Of a DNA stretch of 18,443 nucleotides, positions 12,830-18,443 are shown piece by piece. Under the pieces are notes generated by a model. It searched no databases. It saw nothing but the letters and a program-made list of their open reading frames with translations, and had not been told where the DNA came from. Location of the stretch: the NCBI GenBank assembly GCA_934757245.1, contig CAKVLH010000021.1:1-18443 (forward strand). Reading direction: 5' to 3'. Each line of letters opens with the position of its first letter. Position 1 is the first letter of the stretch. Source of the DNA: an uncultured Candidatus Melainabacteria bacterium (lineage in GTDB: Bacteria > Cyanobacteriota > Vampirovibrionia > Gastranaerophilales > Gastranaerophilaceae). The translations under genes and the position numbers were made by a program.

Positions 12830-13663
12830 ATGTTTTGGGACACAGGGATGGAATTTGAAACCTCATACAATAAAATAAAAAAAGTTACGAATGAAGAGTT
12901 GGCAGAAATGTGGGCTCGATATTTTGATGACCATAATAATAAAGAATTGAGAGATGCCCTTATCCTTCAATACATTTATCTTACAAGATACGTAGTAGGC
13001 CGTGTAAAAGTAGCACTTCCGCCAACATTTTCGTATGAAGATATTTCAAGTTATGGCGTAGAAGGTTTGATTGACGCTGTTGAAAAATTTTCACCTAAAA
13101 TGGGTGCGAGATTTGAAACTTACGCACTTGTTCGTATCAGAGGAAATATTATTGACAAAATTCGTTCGCAAGATTTTCTTCCAAGAAGTGTAAGAAGAAA
13201 AATTAAAGATGTAAAAGAAGCGCAAGAAGAATTGAAAAAACAATTTGGTCGTTCTGCTACAAATACAGAAATTGCGAATTATTTAGGAATTGAAAGAGAG
13301 AAGGTTGAACAGCTGTTATCTGATGATACAACTGTTACTTCTATTTATGACAAAAAAGGTTCATCAGACGGGGATATTGAAATTATTGATACGATTCAGG
13401 ACTCACATAATTTAGCTCCTCACGAGGAATTGGAAGAAAAAGACGTTAAGAAGGAGCTTGAGAACGCTTTGAAGAGATTGCCTGAAAGAGAAAGAACAAT
13501 CATGGTTCTTTATTATCATGAAAACATGACTTTAAAAGAAATCGGTGAAGCTATTAATGTTTCTGAATCAAGAATTTCACAGTTGCATGCGCAAGCGATT
13601 ATGAAGCTTAAGAATTTGTTAAGTGAAAATCGTTCTGAAAGATTAAAGAAAAGTATTATTTAA
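12830..13663 (+). CDS. Alternative RNA polymerase sigma factor, FliA/WhiG type
   Basis: This 277-residue group 3 sigma-70 factor directs RNA polymerase to a subset of promoters. Region 2 spans about residues 28-112, with SYEDISSYGVEGLIDAVEKF and FETYALVRIRGNIIDKIRSQ, the FliA/WhiG/SigF signature. Region 3 follows (about 114-165, FLPRSVRRKIKDVKEAQEEL). Region 4 occupies about 215-262, with the helix-turn-helix MTLKEIGEAINVSESRISQL. The start is uncertain. ATG 12830 lies only a few bases after the -10-like hexamers, so an ATG at 12848 (MEFETSYNK, preceded by a weak GGGA) is a good alternative giving 271 residues. No flagellar or sporulation gene is nearby, so its regulon is unknown. A hairpin separates it from the convergent lipoprotein gene. 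Confidence 0.94.
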   Translation: MFWDTGMEFETSYNKIKKVTNEELAEMWARYFDDHNNKELRDALILQYIYLTRYVVGRVKVALPPTFSYEDISSYGVEGLIDAVEKFSPKMGARFETYALVRIRGNIIDKIRSQDFLPRSVRRKIKDVKEAQEELKKQFGRSATNTEIANYLGIEREKVEQLLSDDTTVTSIYDKKGSSDGDIEIIDTIQDSHNLAPHEELEEKDVKKELENALKRLPERERTIMVLYYHENMTLKEIGEAINVSESRISQLHAQAIMKLKNLLSENRSERLKKSII

Positions 13664-13679
13664 TACTCAACTAAAATAA

Positions 13680-13708
13680 ACAACATTGCAAATAATAAAA
13701 AATGTTGT
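13680..13708. repeat. Small hairpin after the sigma gene
   Basis: Arms ACAACATT and AATGTTGT are perfect over 8 bp with an A-rich 13-base loop. It is weaker than the next hairpin and may only help transcript 3'-end stability. Confidence 0.4.
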
Positions 13709-13726
13709 ATAAAAAGTGTATGAGAA

Positions 13727-13762
13727 AAAGACCCTAAGAAGGTCGTATCTCTTAAGGTCTTT
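13727..13762. terminator. Terminator hairpin between convergent sigma and lipoprotein genes
   Basis: AAAGACC pairs with GGTCTTT, and after one mismatch TAAGA pairs with TCTTA. The stem is followed by TTTCTTAACTT on the plus side and by a T-rich stretch (from GAGAAAAAG) on the minus side. It is likely used in both directions, although the uridine tracts are interrupted. Confidence 0.7.
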
Positions 13763-13791
13763 CTTAACTTCCCTATTTAATGACTAAGTAT

Positions 13792-14541
13792 TTATTTTAC
13801 AAAAAATGTTGCATTTACGTTCGCGTTAATCTTTACAACTCCGCCGGAAATTGAAGTAGGAGTTGAACCGGTAGCTTCATCTGCAACTGCTGACAGCATA
13901 TTTTTTGCCATATAAAATCTTGGAGTACTTGGGTTGTTTGCACTACAGCTCAAATCAAAAGATTTAATGCCGTCTAAAGTAGTTGATAAATTTTTTGCTA
14001 CAACACCGGCTCTATTTTTTGCTTTTTGAGTTGCAATTCCCAGCAATTGGTCGCATTGAGCATCATAATTTGAAACGGAGAATTTTAAATTGTCTACATT
14101 TGTTGCACCCGCTTCAATCGCCTTATCAATCATAGTTCCAACTTTGTCTAAAGATTTTGTATGGACGATAACCCTGTTTGAAACTTCGTATTTATCAAGA
14201 TTTCTTTTGCTTCCGGAATAAGAATAAATAGGAGATGCGCTAAAATCAGCTGTCTTTAAATAATCTCCGTTTGTAGTGTTTAACATTGATTTTAGTGTTG
14301 CTAAAACTTTATCTGAAGTTTCTTTATTCAAAATAGTTGCTTTTTGCATTGATTTTGTATCAGAAGTTGTAACTGCAAAAGAGATTTCAGCAACATCAGG
14401 AGCTAATTCTGTATTTGCAGAAGTGCTAACATATATAGTTCCACGTTCAGTTGTACTTTGCTGTGTAACTGCTTGTGTAGAAAGAGTTGCACAACCTGCT
14501 AATAAACTTAAAACTGTAATTGCTAATAATGTTTTTTTCAT
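13792..14541 (-). CDS. SIMPL-domain (DUF541) lipoprotein
   Basis: This 249-residue protein is exported and probably lipid-anchored: MKKTLLAITVLSLLAGC has a classical lipobox LAGC with Cys17. The mature part (about residues 38-249) is a SIMPL/DUF541 domain, with an early strand GTIYVSTSANTELAPDVAEI and SFAV, a Tyr/Ser-rich middle (SASPIYSYSGSKRNLDKYEV) and a final strand pair ending NANVNATFFVK. Members of this family are periplasmic or outer-membrane-associated proteins of poorly defined function, one of which (E. coli YggE) is linked to oxidative stress. The start at 14541 is set by GGAGGG just upstream; the further ATG at 14553 overlaps that ribosome binding site and is unlikely to be used. 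A TATAAT lies 21-26 bp upstream, suggesting its own promoter. Confidence 0.88.
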   Translation of the reverse strand: MKKTLLAITVLSLLAGCATLSTQAVTQQSTTERGTIYVSTSANTELAPDVAEISFAVTTSDTKSMQKATILNKETSDKVLATLKSMLNTTNGDYLKTADFSASPIYSYSGSKRNLDKYEVSNRVIVHTKSLDKVGTMIDKAIEAGATNVDNLKFSVSNYDAQCDQLLGIATQKAKNRAGVVAKNLSTTLDGIKSFDLSCSANNPSTPRFYMAKNMLSAVADEATGSTPTSISGGVVKINANVNATFFVK

Positions 14542-14561
14542 ACTTCCCTCCATTCATATTT

Positions 14562-14567
14562 ATTATA
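14562..14567 (-). promoter_or_regulatory. -10 box of the SIMPL lipoprotein gene
   Basis: TATAAT on the minus strand lies 21-26 bases before the start codon, so the leader would be about 14 bases and carry only the GGAGG ribosome binding site. The -35 region is A+T-rich with no clear consensus. Confidence 0.45.
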
Positions 14568-14627
14568 ACGAAATTTTAAAAAATTTGTTCATTTTATATC
14601 TCAAAGTTTAGTATGAAATCTTGAGGC

Positions 14628-15863
14628 TTAATTTCCGGTCAAGCCGTTTTTACTCTTTTGATATTTCTTTTTCATTTCTTCTTGACGTTGCATGATTTTA
14701 AGCATTGTATCCATATCCATTTGTTGAATTTTGCGCTCGTATTCGATTTTTTTAACTTTATCATCGAACCTTTTAGCTTCTTTTGCATCTTTTTCCTTAG
14801 CTTTAGCTAATTCTTTTGCATGCTTTGCGTCAAACTCTACTTCTGAAACAGGTATAACGTCGGCTTCTTCTTCCATTCTATACCCTACAATTGATATAGG
14901 AATGCTTGAACCGGTCAAAGATTCTAGCCTTGAATTTTCGCCATAAACATCAATGCTCCAAGTTCCTAGGAATTTCGGTACATCTCCTGTGTATGCGTAA
15001 GCGCAAACTACAACACGGTTTTCATCATTAGCATCAAAACCTAGAGGATAAATATCCCAACGTTTTTCATCAAAATCAACTCCACCTGCTTGCGCCCAAT
15101 AATTTATAATAGCATCTCTGATTTGTGGCAACTTTTGAGCTTCTTTTCTATTAAAATCATATACCCATAAGTTTGTCTGCCAAATTCCATCATGCCTGTA
15201 ACCGATTTTTTCTTTGACTACAAGCTTTGTATTGTCGCTTGAAAAATCAATCGGTGTGAGCGTTCTAAAGATAAATTTTGTATCAATTGATTTATCGGTG
15301 GATATCAAAGGTTTATCAACTTTGTTTAAAATATTAGCTTTTTTTACTTTCTCAATATCAGAAAGCGAAGAATCCAAATTTATTAAAAATAAATCACAAC
15401 TTGTGCAATCAGATTGTGCATAATAATAAACTGCCGGATAAACAAGCTTTGTAAAATCGCCAGAAACAATTCCTTGTGCGTTTATTTGTCGGTCAAAATT
15501 CAATTTTCTTGGCAAACTCAACTCAGGACTGCCAACGGGATCATTGTATTTTACAAGATGAAATTTCTTTTGTGGAACATAAACCATGTTTTCATCTTTT
15601 GGCATCTCTGCTTTATTTAAAATCTTTGCGCTAATTTCACGTCTGGATTTTGCTCGAGATTCATTTTCGTACTCTTCAACTGTCATATAGCCGGATTTAG
15701 GCATTTTACTTTTTTCGTATTTTTCAGTTTCACCGACTTTATCAACGTTATTTCTATAAATCGTTTCAGCAACAACTCTATCCTGTTTTTTCATAATTGG
15801 ATATTTCATTTGATTGAAATGGATTTTTACAGCCATTATCATGCCGGCTAATGCTTCAAACAT
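14628..15863 (-). CDS. Unrecognised protein coupled to a two-component system
   Basis: This 411-residue protein starts at 15863, where its ATG overlaps the stop of the response regulator as TAATG; an AAGGA lies ten bases upstream. The open frame extends 19 codons further but into the regulator gene, so the coupled start is preferred. I do not recognise a family. The N-terminus (MFEALAGMIMAVKIHFNQMK) is weakly hydrophobic and there is no clear signal peptide. Residues 20-110 are charged. Residues 130-330 have short strand-like repeats such as LTPIDFSSDNTKLVVKEKIG, NLWVYDFN and YPLGFDANDENRVVVCAYAY, reminiscent of a TolB- or WD-like beta-propeller. A CxxC lies at 153-156 (SDCTSCD). Residues 340-405 are a Lys/Glu-rich coiled coil. 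The coupling implies a shared task with the kinase and regulator, perhaps as sensor partner or output. Confidence 0.82.
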   Translation of the reverse strand: MFEALAGMIMAVKIHFNQMKYPIMKKQDRVVAETIYRNNVDKVGETEKYEKSKMPKSGYMTVEEYENESRAKSRREISAKILNKAEMPKDENMVYVPQKKFHLVKYNDPVGSPELSLPRKLNFDRQINAQGIVSGDFTKLVYPAVYYYAQSDCTSCDLFLINLDSSLSDIEKVKKANILNKVDKPLISTDKSIDTKFIFRTLTPIDFSSDNTKLVVKEKIGYRHDGIWQTNLWVYDFNRKEAQKLPQIRDAIINYWAQAGGVDFDEKRWDIYPLGFDANDENRVVVCAYAYTGDVPKFLGTWSIDVYGENSRLESLTGSSIPISIVGYRMEEEADVIPVSEVEFDAKHAKELAKAKEKDAKEAKRFDDKVKKIEYERKIQQMDMDTMLKIMQRQEEMKKKYQKSKNGLTGN

Positions 15864-16522
15864 TAAACTAATCCTTCTTTCATTGCTGTAACGGTAGCTT
15901 GAGTTCTTGAAGATACACAAAGCTTTTGCAAAATGCTATGAACGTGAGCTTTTGCAGTCGCTTTTGTAATAACTAATTTGTCCGCAATTTGAGGATTAGA
16001 AAGACCTTCAACCATAAGCTCTAAAACATCCAATTCTCTTTCAGTTAAGCCGTAAGAATTATTTGATTTTTTGGGTTCAGGTTCTGTAACAACATTTGCA
16101 CTTGGTTTTTGTAGATTTGAAAATACCATTTTTGCAATACTCGGATCTATCCAACCTACACCTTCATAAACGGATTTAATAGCGGAAATTGTTTGTTCAG
16201 GCGTTGCGCCTTTCATAATGTAACCGTCAGCACCGGCTTTAAAAGCTTCAAATACATCGTTCTCACTATCGCGTGAAGTAAAGATTAAAATCTTAACGTC
16301 CGGATTAAAATCTTTTATGCGTTGAGTAGCTTCAATTCCGTCAATATTTGGAAGTCCAATGTCCATAAGTATAACGTCCGGTGAAAGTTCACGAGCCTTT
16401 TTAATTCCGTCCAATCCATCTGCTGATTCTGCTACAAGAGTAATACCTTCTGCTTTATCTAAAAGCATTGACAAACCCATTCTATAAAGCTCGTGGTCTT
16501 CAACTAACAAAGTATTTATCAT
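15863..16522 (-). CDS. NarL/FixJ-family response regulator
   Basis: This 219-residue DNA-binding response regulator has an N-terminal receiver domain (about 1-125) with the acidic pocket Glu8/Asp9, the phospho-acceptor Asp54 in VILMDIGLPNIDG, Thr/Ser in ILIFTSRDSE, and a Lys in YIMKGATPEQ. A linker of about 25 residues (PSANVVTEPEPKKSNNS) leads to a LuxR-type helix-turn-helix: LTERELDVLELMVEGLSNPQ, then IADKLVITKATAKAHVHSIL. Its start overlaps the kinase stop by ATGA (16519-16522), and its own stop overlaps the next start by TAATG. The three genes are therefore translationally coupled, and the upstream kinase is the obvious cognate partner. Target promoters are not known. Confidence 0.95.
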   Translation of the reverse strand: MINTLLVEDHELYRMGLSMLLDKAEGITLVAESADGLDGIKKARELSPDVILMDIGLPNIDGIEATQRIKDFNPDVKILIFTSRDSENDVFEAFKAGADGYIMKGATPEQTISAIKSVYEGVGWIDPSIAKMVFSNLQKPSANVVTEPEPKKSNNSYGLTERELDVLELMVEGLSNPQIADKLVITKATAKAHVHSILQKLCVSSRTQATVTAMKEGLV

Positions 16523-18072
16523 ACTAAACTTCCTTCTTTTTGAATGACTGAATCCGTAAGCAGGAATGAAAACTCACTGCCCTTATTTAACGCACTTTCC
16601 AACCAGATTTTACCACCATGCGATTCTATAATTTGTCTGGACAAATATAGACCTAAGCCGGTACCTGTTGAACGTTTTTTGCTCGTACCTTGTGAAAATC
16701 TTTGGAACATATTTGGAATATCTTCTTGAGGAATTCCTGAACCATTGTCAGACACTGAAAAAATCAGGTCGTTGCCTTCATTTTTTAGTGTTATAACTAC
16801 TCGTCCGCCATTTTGTGTGTAATTTATCGCATTTCCGCAAAGATTGCAAATCACGCGTCTAATTTCACTTCTATCGGCGTTTACAGTCAAATTTTTGTTT
16901 GTACATTCAATCTTAAATTCAATTTCCTTTGTTTGCGCAAGCGGTTGCAGTTCATTATAAACTTGCTCAACAAGATTATACATATTAAAGTTCGTTTTAG
17001 TTAACTCTAATTTATCCGCATCATATTTGTAAACTTCTAAAAGAGCATTAACTAAGCCCAGCAAATCTTCATTACTTTTTTGCATTGTTGCAAGTAGAAG
17101 TTTTTGTTTTTCATCCAATTCGCCCAAAGCACCGTTTAGGAAGAATGTTAAAGTTTGAATAGCAGCCAGAAGTGGAGTTCTCAAATCGTGTGTAAGCGTT
17201 GCGATAAAATCATCTCTTAATTTGTCTGATTTTTTTTGTTCCGTAACATCTCTGATTACCCCGACAAAACGCTTGTACTCATCATCAGGATTAATTCTTG
17301 CAAAACTGATTTCTACAGGTGTTTCAGTATTGCTCAACGGATTTTTGATATAGAATTCCCTCAAAAGAAGTTCGCTTTCATCGAGCTTGTGCAACTCTTT
17401 TGAAATAAAAGTTTTTTTGCTGAACAAATAATCATCGATAGAGGTCATTAACAATTTATCGCCAACAAGTCCGATTAAAGTTTCGCATGCCGGATTTACT
17501 TGTTCTATAATTCCGTCTTCATTAATAATTACAATTCCGTCAGCACAATAATTGAATATCCCTTCTAATTTTGCATTAGATTGTTTCAAGTCTGCAGTAC
17601 GTTCTTCAACTATTTGTTCTAGGTTGTGTGAATATTTTTCTAATTCTTTTTTAGCATCTTCTAATTCAGAAATTTTTTGTCTGAGTTCACTTAGAAGATA
17701 GCTTCTTTCTATACCATTTTTGATATTGATAATCAAGTCATCATTATTCCAAGGTTTTTCAATGTATCTGTAAAGCCCAATTTCATTGATAGCCTTAATA
17801 GCGTTTTCTTTATCAGCGTAACCTGTTAGTAAAATTTTACTCACTTCAGGATAAAGTTTTTTTACTTCTGACAAGAATTCTAAACCGTTCATTTCAGGCA
17901 TCAAAAAATCCGAAATTACTAAATCCGGTTGATTATCTTTTAAAAAAGTTAATGCATCCTTTGGACTATTAAAAAAATGAGCATCAGAAAAGCCTTCAAC
18001 TTTAAGCAATGTCTTAAACGCAGAAGTAACTATTCTTTCATCATCGACTACTACAATCTTCCCCTTAATCAT
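16519..18072 (-). CDS. Receiver-PAS-histidine kinase, soluble
   Basis: This 517-residue cytoplasmic signalling kinase has no membrane span. Residues 1-122 are a receiver domain with Asp10/Asp11, phospho-acceptor Asp55 (VISDFLMPEMNG), Thr83 and Lys106 (IEKPW). A coiled coil follows (about 124-168). Residues 169-280 form a PAS domain (GIFNYCADGIVIINEDGIIE) ending in the PAC-type GVIRDVTEQKKS. HisKA follows with the phosphorylatable His295 (FIATLTHDLRTPL). The ATPase domain has the N box at Asn414 (NLCGNAINY), DNGSGIP at 442-448, and GTGLGLYLS near 470-478. All catalytic residues are present. Phosphate probably passes to the coupled NarL-type regulator, and the N-terminal receiver may tune activity or take input from another kinase. 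The ATG at 18072 lacks a strong Shine-Dalgarno. Confidence 0.95.
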   Translation of the reverse strand: MIKGKIVVVDDERIVTSAFKTLLKVEGFSDAHFFNSPKDALTFLKDNQPDLVISDFLMPEMNGLEFLSEVKKLYPEVSKILLTGYADKENAIKAINEIGLYRYIEKPWNNDDLIINIKNGIERSYLLSELRQKISELEDAKKELEKYSHNLEQIVEERTADLKQSNAKLEGIFNYCADGIVIINEDGIIEQVNPACETLIGLVGDKLLMTSIDDYLFSKKTFISKELHKLDESELLLREFYIKNPLSNTETPVEISFARINPDDEYKRFVGVIRDVTEQKKSDKLRDDFIATLTHDLRTPLLAAIQTLTFFLNGALGELDEKQKLLLATMQKSNEDLLGLVNALLEVYKYDADKLELTKTNFNMYNLVEQVYNELQPLAQTKEIEFKIECTNKNLTVNADRSEIRRVICNLCGNAINYTQNGGRVVITLKNEGNDLIFSVSDNGSGIPQEDIPNMFQRFSQGTSKKRSTGTGLGLYLSRQIIESHGGKIWLESALNKGSEFSFLLTDSVIQKEGSLV

Positions 18073-18131
18073 ATTTCTATATTAACCCAAAGATTAATAT
18101 TAGACAAATTATTAACTTTTATAAATCTTAT

Positions 18132-18323
18132 ATTAATAATACCCTCTTCCGTCTTTTCGTTTCCCTCTCCATGTAGAATTGAAAAAGGTGAGAGACGGAA
18201 GACTCGTTTATTTGAACGTCATAAGCGCATCCTCTCCCTCGGATACTTTTTCATCCCCTCCCTTGACGCATCTCACATTATCCCCTCTCCTATGGAGAGG
18301 GCTAGGGAGAGGGTATTATAAAT
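18132..18323. repeat. 192-bp MITE-like element upstream of the kinase operon
   Basis: The ends are an inverted repeat of 19 bp with two mismatches: ATTAATAATACCCTCTTCC (18132-18150) and GGGAGAGGGTATTATAAAT (18305-18323). Inside are a diverged copy of the CCATGTAGAATTG repeat (18141-18194), several CCCTC blocks, and the hairpin CCCCTCTCCTATGGAGAGG at 18282-18300. It has no credible coding content. The element lies about 60 bp from the kinase start, inside its probable promoter region. Confidence 0.75.
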
Positions 18324-18371
18324 ATGTTAACAATCGCTCGTAAATTAAAATTTTTACGAAAAGCAAATAAC

Positions 18372-18424
18372 ACCCTCTCCCGCCTTCGGCACCCTCTCCA
18401 TGTAGAATTGAAAAAGGAGAGGGG
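18372..18424. repeat. CCCTCTCCCGCCTTCGGC palindromic repeat, copy C
   Basis: It reads ACCCTCTCCCGCCTTCGGCA, CCCTCTCCATGTAGAATTG, AAAAAGGAGAGGGG and is nearly identical to 9564-9616. It forms part of the 371-bp gene-free tail of the window (18073-18443), which otherwise contains only the element at 18132-18323 and A+T-rich sequence; the repeat may continue past the right edge. Confidence 0.85.
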
Positions 18425-18443
18425 AGCGAGACTTGCTTGTTTG

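Noticed and set aside
12830..13663. Reading the FliA-like sigma factor as evidence of flagella
   Set aside because: No flagellar gene is present in the window and the FliA/WhiG group includes stress and developmental sigma factors, so motility is not claimed.
15864..15920. Longer N-terminus for the 411-residue protein starting at 15920
   Set aside because: It would overlap the response-regulator gene by 58 bp, whereas the TAATG-coupled ATG at 15863 has an AAGGA at good distance.
17977..18321. Plus-strand open frame of 114 codons over the kinase start and upstream repeats
   Set aside because: Half is antisense to the kinase receiver domain and half is repeat sequence; codon use and composition are not gene-like.
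18132..18443. Possible CRISPR array in the repeat-rich right end
   Set aside because: Repeats are palindromic, of unequal length, diverged and irregularly spaced; no uniform spacers and no cas genes.

Overview
The window is an A+T-rich bacterial chromosomal segment. The gene set and style suggest an uncultured gut member of Vampirovibrionia/Melainabacteria (Gastranaerophilales-like), the non-photosynthetic sister group of Cyanobacteria. This assignment is an inference, resting on low G+C coding DNA, intergenic spaces packed with G+C-rich palindromic repeats, several lineage-type hypothetical proteins, and two intergenic motifs that match the cyanobacterial HLR1 box. No phage, plasmid, CRISPR, rRNA or tRNA signature was seen.

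Layout. Positions 1-1001 (-) hold the 5' part of an unrecognised acidic protein that runs off the left edge. Positions 1172-5255 (+) hold an oligopeptide/dipeptide ABC importer: a lipoprotein binding protein and two permeases, with no ATPase genes. Repeat elements sit in both gaps of this operon. Positions 5345-5980 (+) encode an unrecognised multi-span membrane protein built from two diverged copies of one unit. Positions 6207-7943 (+) are argS, which converges on a polyprenyl-phosphate sugar-phosphate transferase (8023-9360, -) across a shared terminator. Next come an orphan MacB/FtsX-type permease (9641-10870, -) and a stand-alone acyl-CoA dehydratase activase-type Fe-S protein (11051-12127, -). 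Divergent from that gene are a small acidic protein (12367-12744, +) and a FliA/WhiG-type sigma factor (12830-13663, +). The right third is on the minus strand. A receiver-PAS-histidine kinase (16519-18072), a NarL-type response regulator (15863-16522) and an unknown protein (14628-15863) are joined by ATGA and TAATG overlaps. They are followed by a SIMPL-domain lipoprotein (13792-14541) that probably has its own promoter.

How it fits together. The window mixes housekeeping (ArgS), envelope and uptake functions (peptide import, surface polysaccharide priming, lipoproteins, MacB-like permease) and signalling (one compact phosphorelay, one alternative sigma factor). The most interesting regulatory signal is a pair of GTTACA-N4-GTTACA direct repeats, one overlapping the sigma-factor promoter and one between the first gene and the peptide importer. 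The same half-site occurs as an inverted repeat upstream of the small acidic gene. These match the site recognised by OmpR/RpaB-family regulators, so a conserved RpaB-type regulon may persist in a non-photosynthetic relative of Cyanobacteria. The second theme is at least four families of short palindromic or MITE-like repeats that fill most long intergenic gaps.
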